This document shows, piece after piece, positions 23,001 through 31,214 of a stretch of DNA of 64,000 bases. The stretch lies in contig JAGTXO010000050.1 of NCBI GenBank assembly GCA_019448385.1, forward strand, positions 1 through 64,000. Reading direction: 5' to 3'. The notes below the pieces were generated by a model. It saw nothing but the letters and a program-made list of their open reading frames with translations. It was not told the DNA's origin and ran no database searches. Numbering within the stretch: the stretch's first letter is position 1; the number at the start of each line of letters is the position of its first letter. The DNA is from Diacronema lutheri (lineage: Eukaryota; Haptophyta; Pavlovophyceae; Pavlovales; Pavlovaceae). The position numbers and the translations under genes were made by a program.

Positions 23001-26000
23001 AGCGCGGCCGGCACGACGACCGTCGCGGCGTGCGCGTCGCTGCCGCCGCGCATGGGCGATGGGCAGCTGGCCATCCGGCGGCACACGCTCGGCACGGGCG
23101 CCGACGCGCCGGCGCACGCCGTCGTCTCGCTCCGCGTCGCGCACGTGAGCCACGCCATCCGCCGCGCGGCGGACGACGGCGGCGCGCGCGCCGAGCGGAT
23201 GGCGCGCGCCGCGCGCGCGTTCTGCGATGTGGCGGCCGCGCTGCGCGTCGACGCGATCCTGGCGGAGGTGCCCGAGGACCGCCCGACGGGCACGCCCTTC
23301 CTTGGCGGGCTGCTCAAATTTTGGGACAAAGACCACGGGAGCTCGACGGCGCCAGCCACGCTCGCGCTCGGAGACGTGCGCGAGGTGGCCAAGCGGACGG
23401 CCGACGCAGCGGCCGGCCGAGCGGACGAGGTCCCTGCGGCTGGCCGTCCGCAGGTCGCGGCGCGCGCGTGCGCTGGCGCGATTGGCGGCGGCGCGGGCGC
23501 GGCGGGCGCCTCGGACGCTGCGCCGCGTGCACTGGCGGGCGCGTCGGGTGCGCGCACGGACGGCGGCCCTGCCGACGCACCGCGCCAGCTGGAGAGCCGC
23601 TACGGCGAGGCGAGCAAGCTCGACCTACCCCAAGATTCCACTACGGGCCGCGTCCTCGACGCTCGCGAGGCCCAGGACCGCGCGCGCGTGCCTGCTGCGC
23701 CCGACGGCACAGCGCTGCGCCGCGTGCTCGACGCCGTCGGCGCGGGCGCGCCCGCGCAGCGCAGCCCGCGCTGGCACGACGAGCGATGGGAGGAGGTCAC
23801 GGGCAGCAAGGTTGGCGACGTCGTGAACGACAACGCCGGCGTCGCGCACGAGACGCTCACCGACGAGTACGTGCACCGGCGGCGGCGCGAGGTGCGGACC
23901 AAGGCGACGACCGCGGGCATCCTCGGCGAGGCCGTCGCGCTGCGCAAGCTGGCGGCCGCGTACGGCATCACCGTCGTGTGCAACCTGCCGATGGTGCGTG
24001 CGGACCCGCACGACAAGAGCGCGCCGTTCGCCTTCTCGCCGGACGGGCTCGCCATCCTCCCCGAAAACAACGAGCAGGTCCTCGTCGAGGTGAAGACGCT
24101 CACCAAGGCGGGCGCCACGGCGCACGAGGACGGGCCGCCGCAGCCGCACCGCGATCAGCTGCAGCTCGGCATGCACGTCCTCGGCGTGAGCAAAGCGCTC
24201 TACGTGCAGTACCTCAGGCACGAGGACCGGATCGTCGTGCACGTCGTGACGCGCGGCGCCGGCTGGCTTGCATTCGCGCAGCCGAGGGTGCAGGCCTTCT
24301 GGGCGCGCGTCGTCGAGCGGCGCGCGCGGCTCGAGCGCGCGCGCGCCGACCACCCGGCTGCGAGCCGGCGGCACCGGCGGCAGCAGACGCCGGCCGGGCC
24401 GCCGCTCGTGCTCGCGCTGGACGGGCGCATCCCCGCCGCGCGCGCCGCCGCGCTGCACGCCGTCGCGCACGGCACCGCGAGCGCGGCGGCGGTGACGGCG
24501 GCGGCGGCGACGGGCGACGCGACGGCGCTGCAAGACGCGATCGCGGCGCTGCGCGCGCCCGTCGGCAATGCGGCGATCGACAGCGCAGCGCGTGCGGAGC
24601 GCGCGGCCGTCGAGCGGGCGATCGCGTACCTCGGGCAGCCGGCAGGCGACGCCGCCGCCCGCGGCACGGCCGAGGCGGCCGAGGAGGAGAGGACGGTCGA
24701 CGCCGACATCTGCGCGTTGCTGCACCAGCTCGGCGCGAGCGTGGCGCACGTGCACGTCGAGGACGCGGATTGCGTCACGCGTGAGCACTGGGGCGGGGCG
24801 GTGCTCGCTGCAGCGGGCGACCCGTCGAGCGCCCCCGCCATTTCGAGCGTCATCGTCGCGCACATCGTGCGCCTCGCCGGCTTTGGCGTCGAGCTCCCGC
24901 AGTCGATTCGCGTCGCCCCCAGCACGGCCGACTGGCACGAGGGCTGGCTCGACGTGCAGTGCGTGCTGCTGCGCACGCGCCGGCGCGGGCGGCGCGACGA
25001 CGACTTTGTGGCCGTCGTCAGGCGCGGTGGGCGCTGGTTTGCGTGCGAGCCCGGCCGCGCGCGGCGGCTGCAGTGGCGGTCGGTCCTGCGCCGCGCGCGC
25101 GGCGGCGTCGACGGGACCGGCGAGGAGGCGTTCGCGGTCGTCTACGTGCGGCGCGGCGACGCGGCCGGCGACGCGGCTGGCGACGCGCAGGCCGAACGGG
25201 CGCGCGGCGGGCGCGCGCGCAGGCGCACGCGCGGCGGCACGCGCAAGCGCAAGCGCGGCGCCTCCGCCGGGCTCGAGGCGGCCGCGCCCGCCGGCGCGCC
25301 GGCGGGCGCTGCTCACCGCCCGCCCGCCAGGCGTGCCACGGTCGCCGCGCGCACCACGCGCTCTGTGACCGACGCGCGGCACTCGGCGCCTGCCGCCACG
25401 GTTGCACCTGTCTTCGACTGGCGCGCCGGCCGCCCGCCCCCTGCCGCCGCCGCCGCCGCCAAGCGCGGCCAGGCGCTCGAGCCGGGGCAGTTCGCGCGGC
25501 CGCGTGGGCGCGCGCCATGGGGCAAGGTCTGGGACAGAGTCTCGGGTGCGTGGGCGGACAAGCCGACTGGTGCTGCCGTCGCCGCCGCGCCGCCGCCGCT
25601 GCCGCCCGCCGCCGCGCCGCCGCCCGCCGCCGCGCCGCCGCCCACCGCCGCGCCGCCGCCCGCCGCCGCGCCGCCGCCCGCCGTCGCGCCGCCGCCCGCC
25701 GCCGCGCCGCCGCCGCCGCCGCCACCGGCGGCGCTCGGCCGCCGGCAGCACGTCGGCGCGGGCGGCAGCGCGGCGGGCCGGCGGCTCGCGGCCATCGCAC
25801 GGCGGCAGCGCGGCGTGCGCGCGCCGCCGCCCGCCGCGCGCTTCCTCGCCACGCTGCCGCCACCACGCGACGGCCTCGCGCGCACGAGCAAGCAGGCGCG
25901 CGCGAGGCGCAACGCGGACGGACGGCCGGCGCACGCGCGCGCGGCCAACGCGCGCGCCTTCTACCGCGGCGTGGAGCTCGGCGTGCACGCGACGCGCGCC

Positions 26001-29000
26001 ATCGTCGACGCGCGCCACGCCGACCTGCCGCAGGCCGTCTTCGTGGCGGAGGCGCGGGCGATCGTCGCGCGCTCCGCCGGCGGCGGCGCGCTGCTCGCGC
26101 CGGACGACGTGCGCGACCTGTGCGACGCGCAGACGGACGCCGATCGCGCTGCGATCTGGGCGTCGGTGGGCGCGCACGAGGCGACGCGCATCTTCGCGCT
26201 CGTCACGCGCAACGCGAGCTTGGCGGGCGCGGCGCTGCTCGTGCTGCACACGCCGGCGGGCGCGCCGGCGCGCGCGCTCGGGCTCGTGGCGACGCGCTCG
26301 CGCGCGCCGTCGACGGGCGCGCCGCGCGACGCGCACAGGGCGCTGGTGCAGCGGTTGGACGTGCTGATGGACGCGATCGCCGCGGCGCGAGGCGCGTCGC
26401 CGCTCGAGCTCGAGCTCGCGCTCGCGCCCGAGCCGCAGAGCGCGTGCAACGCGCGTGCGGCCGCGCTGCTCTGCCTGCAGGCCGTCGCGGACGCGAGCGG
26501 CCGTCCCGCCGCTGAGGACGCGCTGGCCGCGCTCGACGACGCGCGCGGCATCGACCGGCACTGCCACGCCGTCCGGCAGCAGATCGAGGCGAAGCTCGCG
26601 TGGCGGCGCGCCGACGGCGCCGTCGGCGTTGACGGCGCCGACGGCGCGCCCGCGCTCGCGCCTGCCGCCGCACCGCCGGCGTGCGCGCCGGCGCACGCTG
26701 CCGGCGAGGCGGCGGTCGACCAGGCGATCGTCACGCGGGTGCGCGACGCGCTGCGCGCGTGGGCGACGACTGGCACCGCGCCCAGCGCGGCGGTGCTCGA
26801 CGACGCCTGCGCCGCGTACACGGCCCGCGCACGCGCGCGCAAGGACGCGCGCACGGCGCTGGGCCCGACGCGCGCGGCCGAGCTGCTCGCCGCGGCCGCG
26901 CGCGGCGGAGCCGACGGGGCGGATGCCGCGCGCGCGCTGCTCGGCGGCACGCCGCGCCTGCTCGTCGTGCTCCTCTGCGTGCCCGTCGCCGCGCCGTCCG
27001 GCGAGCCGCCGCGCCCGGTCGGGCTGCTCGTCGCCGACCGGCCGACGGACGACTCGCGCCCGGCCGCGCTCGTGCGCTACGACTTTGCGCCGCTCGACGC
27101 GGACGTGGCCGTCGCGGTCGGCGCGCATGCCGTCGCGCTGGCCAGTGCGATCTGGCCGCTGCTCGCGGCCGAGGGGGAGCCGCGGCCATCGCCCGTCGTG
27201 CGCTCGCAGCCGCGCGGCGGCGACGATGGCGCGCGTGCGCTCGCAACGTTCGCGTGCCTCGACGCGCTGATGACCGCCAGCGTCGGCGCGCACGGCCTCG
27301 CGGGCGGCGCGGGCATGCTGCCCGCGCTGGTCGCGCGAGGCGCCGCGGCCGCCCAGCGCGAGCGGCAGCTGCGCGCGGCCGCCGAGAGGCTGGGCGGCAC
27401 GGTCGCTGGGTGGCCGGACACGGGCGCGAGCGCGGCGGGCGCGAGCGTCGACGAGGAGGCGCGCACGTACGAGGTCGAGGCGGTCGTCGACGAGCGCCGC
27501 AAGGCGGGCAAGAAGGTGACGTTCCAGTTCCGGATCAGGTGGCGGGGCTACGACGAGAGCGCCGACACGTGGGAGCCTGAGGCCAACGTGAGCAGCGACC
27601 TCGTCGCCCAGTTCCGCAAGACGCGCGACGAGCAGAAGCGGCGCGCGGGCGTATCGGGCAGCGGCAGCGGCGGCGCGGGCGCGGCGTCGGCATTGGCGTC
27701 GGCGCCGCTTCGCGCGCACGGCGAGTCGGGCGCCGCGGGCAAGCGCGCCGCGGCGGGTGCCGCCGCGAGCGCGCGCGACGCCGCGGGCGCGCGCGCGCCG
27801 AGCGTTCCCCGCGCGCGCGGCGTCGAGCGCGCGCGCGTGGACGAGCCCGCTGCGCCGAGCGCGCGCGCCGCCGGCGGCGCGACGGCGCGCACGCGCGTCA
27901 GCGTGCTCCCGGGCTTCGTGGTCAAGCGCTCGACGCTCAACGCGGGGCCGCAGGCGGTGACGGCGCAGCCCGGTGCGCGGAAGGAGCTGCGGCGCATCGC
28001 GGCGGCCGTGCACAGGCTCACGACACAGGCGTACCGCGTCATCAACAAGGTGGTGCGCGACGAGGCTGCGGTGGCGAGCGCGCAGGCCGTCGGCGCGGCG
28101 TCGGGCGGCCCGTCGACCAGCGTGCACACGTCGACCACGATGGACAAGGGAACCGTCCGTGCGATCTTCTCGGCCATCGGCTGGCACAAGGACGAGAGCA
28201 CGTACGGTGCAGCGCCCCGAGGCAAGCCCGCCGAGCAAGCCGCCGCGCAGACCAAGGCGGCGACGGCGCGCGCCGTCGGCGAGATGGCCGAGGGCGTCCA
28301 GCCCGTCTGCGCGGTGGGCCTCACGGAGATCCTCGAGGCGGAGGCGACGCAGGTGTCCACCGCGTGCCTGATGCATCCATCGCGCGTCGTGAACGGGCTG
28401 CTCCGCGACGTCGTCCGCGCGGCAGTCGAGCGCGACGAGGCGCTCGTCGCGCTGCCCGAGATGCAGCGAAACGCGCGCGTGCGCGAGCTGTGCGAGCGGC
28501 TGCTGCGCGGCGACGTGGAGGGCGCGCGCGTCGGCTGCCCCGCCGCGCTCGACCGCCACCTGCCCGACATGGTCCTCCACAAGATCGACTACAAGTGCAC
28601 GCCCACGAAAAGGTGGAACTACGACCGGCACACGACGCGCTACTTCCTCGTGCAGATCCGCACCCTGCAGCACGTGGCCGAGGGGCAGGCGCTGCTCTGC
28701 CGGCTCGCGCACATCCACACGCAGCTGACCGGACGGCCGCCGCGGTACAATGTGGCGCCGCTGCGCACGCACAATGTGCGCGCGAGGCGTGGCTGCCGCT
28801 GCCGCCGCCGAGCGCCCAAGCGCGCGCGCCGCCGCCGTGCGCGCCGCCCCGCGGCCAGGTTGGTCACGCGCCCGCGCGCTCGCGCGCCGCGCGCTGCGCG
28901 CAGGTGCCGCGCAACGTGCGCCTCGCCGCGAGCGCCATCTGGGTGACGCTTTCGGATGACGAGCGCAAGGAGCTGCGCGCGCGGCTCAAGGCGCTGGACC

Positions 29001-30628
29001 TGCGCGACCACGATGGCGAGCCGATCAAGTGGACAGGCACAAACGGCAACACCCCGCCGATGTCGGACGTGCGCGTCAGGTACGCGGTCTTTGCGACGCG
29101 CTTCGACATCTCCAACCGCGTCTTCGACTACGCCGGGCGCGAGCGGCCGCCGGCCGATCTGCCGTGGCACGCGCGGCGCTCGTGGGTTGGCCTCGCGCCG
29201 CTGCCGCGCGTGCCGCTCCCGGGCCGGCAGCCCGTCAAGTCGGTGGTGACAGATGGCGTCGCCGTGCACGCCGTCGGGACCGTCCTCGTGCCGAAGGCGC
29301 AGGCGCCGGCCGGCGGCTCGGGCGTCCTGCACCGCTGGCGCCGGCCGGACGGGCGCATCGCCGTCGCGCTCGGCTCCGAGCTGCGGCGGGCGATCGACGT
29401 CGAGGCGGCGGTCGTCGTCGCGGCCGACCCGAACATGGGCAACATCACCACCTACTCTGCGCACGTCGGGCGGGCGGCCGTCTGGCGGCAGTTCACGCAG
29501 CGCGCGCGCGCGCGCGCCGCGGGCTTTGCGCGCGAGACGGCCAAGACCAACGCGGCGCGGCGGCGCGTGCGCAAGGACGGGCGCGGCGAGGAGTTCAGCG
29601 TGGAGGCGGACGAGGCGCGGCTTGGCGAGGCGCACAGCGCCAAGGTGCTCGGCGAGGGCGAGTTCCACGCCTTCCACCGCGAGAGCGCGCGGGTGCGCGA
29701 GCGCGCCGCCGAGCACGTGTACGACGCGCCGGCGCGCCGGAAGGAGCGCTGGCGGCGCGACAGCGGCGGGCGGTCCAACGCGGCGCGCGTCGCCGAGGCG
29801 CTCATCGCGGCGCACTGTGTCGACGGCGTGACGCGCGACCGGCTGCTCGTGTGCGTGGGCAAGTGGCTGCGCGACCACAAGGGCGCGCAGCCCAAGGGCG
29901 CGCCGCCCGCCTTCCAGGTGGGGCTGCTGCGCGAGCTGCGGCGGCGCGGCGTCGCGGCCGTCTTCGTGCCCGAGCCGTACACGTCGATGCACTGCTCGAT
30001 GCCGCGGCTCGCCAAGGGCGGCAGGCTGCAGCGCTGCGGCGCGGAGCTCGCGCAGAACCCGCGCCTGCCCGTGGCAAAGGGCGGCACGCGCACGGTGCAC
30101 GCGCTCGTCATCTGCCCGGCGTGCAACGGCGGCAAGAAGCCCGTGCACCGCGACTACAACGCCGCGCGCAACATCTTCTACGACGTGCACGACATGGCGG
30201 CGCACGCGGCCGGGCGCGACACCACGTCGACGCCTGAGCGCTTTGCCCTCGTGCTCGCCTGGTGGGCGCGCGGCGAGGTGTGGGAGCGTGAGGAGCGCAT
30301 GGTGCACGGCGAGGGCGACGACTGCGACGACGAGTGCGACGGCGACGACGAGGGCGACGACGAGGGCGACGACGACGACGACGACGATGGCAGCGGCGAC
30401 GGCGGCGGCGGCGAGGGCGACGGCGACGGCGACGGCGACGGAGGCGGCGGCGGCGACGACGACGATGACGGCGGGGGAGGCGGCGGCGGCGACGGCGGTG
30501 GCGACGACGGCGGCGGGCGCGGCGGCGGTGGCGGCGGCGGCTCTCGCGCCCGCACCCCCGCCCGCGGAGCTGCCAGCGCCAGTGCCGGCGGCGGCAGCGC
30601 GCGCGGGCCGAAGCGCGGCCGGCGTTGA
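12257..30628 (+). CDS. Giant multidomain protein: C48-like, YqaJ exonuclease, chromodomain, Fanzor nuclease
   Basis: One plus-strand gene with two introns whose splices are frame-exact in phase 0: exons to 15412, 15546-28775 and 28904-30628 (introns of 133 and 128 nt, GT-AG). The product is about 6,000 residues; the true start is unsettled. Order: a globular part (13000-13850), a linker, a hydrophobic segment (15028-15102), coiled coil flanking the first intron (GEEEAQQRVLDAEAAEQLAR before, ADADVRRAHEALRRARQG after), C48-like module 2 (19030-19740), Ala/Pro tract, further protease-like folds, YqaJ domain (23757-24350), Pro/Ala repeats, chromodomain (27465-27627), Fanzor domain (27900-30190), acidic/Gly tail and a basic GPKRGRR end that could be a nuclear signal. 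The second frame is open for 13.2 kb without a stop, which argues for selection despite high GC. Large minus-strand ORFs opposite are shadows. I know of no described protein with this layout. Confidence 0.7.
19030..19740 (+). CDS. C48-like cysteine protease module 2 (domain of giant gene)
   Basis: Within the giant gene. VIGVWSPSDERGG is followed by GHFTALRLVRVARAG with the candidate His, then YDAVLVDTLASPCRQ with the Asp, then LNEAAQRGATCGLAIVGALN with Gln and Cys. This is the His-Asp-Gln-Cys order of Ulp1/adenain-type proteases, which cleave SUMO-like tags or polyproteins. The upstream helix STVDACCEVVLRVHG matches the position of the helix before module 1. All four candidate catalytic residues are present. 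The domain is assigned on motif order only, so the fold remains an inference. Confidence 0.5.
19846..20070. repeat. GCC-repeat tract (poly-Ala/Pro coding)
   Basis: (GCC)n and (CCG)n arrays in frame within the giant gene, coding two Ala runs separated by a Pro run. Likely a flexible linker after C48-like module 2 and prone to slippage. Confidence 0.85.
23757..24350 (+). CDS. YqaJ/lambda-exonuclease-type domain (domain of giant gene)
   Basis: Within the giant gene. The entry motif RSPRWHDERWEEVTGSKVG is the classic RSxxWxxxRxxxITxS start of the YqaJ family of PD-(D/E)XK exonucleases. It is followed by TTAGILGEAVALRKLAAAYG, the catalytic Asp in FAFSPDGLAIL, the E-x-K motif in LVEVKTLTK, and the Gln helix HRDQLQLGMHVLGVSKALYV. 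All active-site positions are kept. These enzymes degrade one strand of dsDNA 5'-3' for recombination and are common in phages and large DNA viruses. In an RNA-guided nuclease protein it could process cut ends (inference). Confidence 0.8.
25588..25725. repeat. Tandem PPPAAAP-coding repeat
   Basis: About eight imperfect 21-bp units (GCCGCGCCGCCGCCC-type) coding PPPAAAP repeats in the giant gene, between the part after YqaJ and the next globular part. Confidence 0.85.
25960..27420 (+). CDS. Two further protease-like folds, probably inactive (domain of giant gene)
   Basis: Within the giant gene. The first (about 25960-26600) has TRIFALVTRNASLAGAALLV and ends in PQSACNARAAALLCLQAVAD, which keeps a Q-x-x-C-N block. 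The second (about 26700-27420) has LLVVLLCVPVAAPSGEPPRP and ends in SQPRGGDDGARALATFACLD, with no Cys in the equivalent place. An earlier stretch (21350-21960) ends in GDAPDQAGVAALRVLYALVA, also Cys-less. I read these as degenerate repeats of the C48-like fold; this is pattern-based and uncertain. Confidence 0.3.
27465..27627 (+). CDS. Chromodomain (domain of giant gene)
   Basis: Within the giant gene. TYEVEAVVDERRKAGKKVTF opens the domain, FRIRWRGYDESADTWEPEAN holds the aromatic-cage Trp and Tyr and the WEP motif, and NVSSDLVAQFRKTR is the C-terminal helix. The match to the chromodomain consensus (Y-x-V-E-x-I-x-x...W-x-G-Y-x-x-x-x-x-T-W-E-P) is complete. Chromodomains bind methylated histone tails and steer some retroelement integrases to heterochromatin. 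Here it lies about 90 residues before the Fanzor region. Confidence 0.9.
27900..30190 (+). CDS. Fanzor (TnpB-like) RNA-guided nuclease domain (C-terminus of giant gene)
   Basis: Within the giant gene and interrupted by the 28776-28903 intron (phase 0; PLRTHN joins VPRNVRLAASAIW). The N-terminal part has IAAAVHRLTTQAYRVINKVV and KIDYKCTPTKRWNYDRHTT. RuvC-I is VVVAADPNMGNITTYS (Asp at 29426), RuvC-II is VFVPEPYTSMHC (Glu at 29972), and RuvC-III is HRDYNAARNIFYDV (Asp at 30152), the DxNAARN hallmark of TnpB, Fanzor and Cas12. Between II and III lies a zinc-ribbon-like region with Cys at 29993, a second about 14 residues on, and a CPAC pair before GGKKPVHRDYN; the first knuckle is unusually long. 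VCVGKWLRDHKG before RuvC-II fits the Fanzor strand pattern. Fanzors cut DNA guided by an RNA from the 3' end of their element. All catalytic residues are present. Confidence 0.88.
30307..30600. repeat. Acidic/Gly low-complexity tail of the giant gene
   Basis: GAC/GGC triplet arrays coding long Asp and Gly runs after the Fanzor domain, ending in a basic GPKRGRR and the stop at 30628. Confidence 0.85.
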
Positions 30629-31034
30629 CGCACGGCCGAGCCGCGCAGCGGTCGACGCTTTGCGGGCTCTGCCCAGGTCGCGCGCGGCTGGCGACGCGTG
30701 CCGCGCGCGGCACGACCGTGCACGCCGCCACCCGTGGCCGAGCGCGCCGCACCAGCCGGCCCGCTCCAACCGCCGTGCGGATCACGGACGCTCGCTACGG
30801 CTCGTCGGCGCGCGTCACCTGCGCCGGCGGCCACGGCGCCGTCTGCTCCGGCCTCGTCGCGAGCAGCCCGACCGCTGCTCGCCGCCCGCACGCCGCCGCA
30901 GCAACGCTGCGCGTCGTGCTCCCCCGCTCGCCAAACGCGAAGAGCTCCCTCACAAGGACGTCCTTCCGAACGGCCCGCGCTGCACTCGGGGCGCGATCGT
31001 GCCCCTGATCGGATTTGGCTTGACCATCTATACC
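30629..31034. other. Non-coding stretch after the Fanzor gene
   Basis: About 400 bp between the giant-gene stop and a hairpin, with no supportable ORF. In TnpB and Fanzor elements the guide RNA usually comes from this position. Nothing in the sequence proves a guide RNA here. Confidence 0.4.
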
Positions 31035-31080
31035 GTGACGTCATGACGTGACGCCAAAAACCCGCGTCATGACGCGTCAC
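31035..31080. repeat. Imperfect hairpin with CRE-like TGACGTCA
   Basis: GTGACGTCATGACGTGACG is followed by a short A-rich loop and CGCGTCATGACGCGTCAC. The two sides are largely self-complementary (46 bp in all). TGACGTCA at 31036-31043 is also a perfect CRE/bZIP site. It could be a right-end hairpin of the element or a regulatory site. No matching copy was seen at the left. Confidence 0.55.
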
Positions 31081-31214
31081 AGCCCATCCTTGGGCAGGAG
31101 TGAGGACGGGGCACCTCCGGAAGAACGCTGGGTGCTGCGTGTGAGGTGTTGGGCCTGCCGCCCTACTGGCGCTTTCACGCACGTCGGGCCTCTCGTTACG
31201 AAGCGTGCTCGCGC

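Noticed and set aside
20160-28772. Very long minus-strand open frames (over 1,000 and 1,700 codons) opposite the giant gene
   Set aside because: Arg/Ala-rich, no motifs, and exactly antisense to YqaJ, chromodomain and Fanzor codons; they are GC-driven shadows.
3444-31080. Polinton or complete integrated virus
   Set aside because: No capsid, packaging ATPase, type-B polymerase or integrase reading was recognised in any frame.
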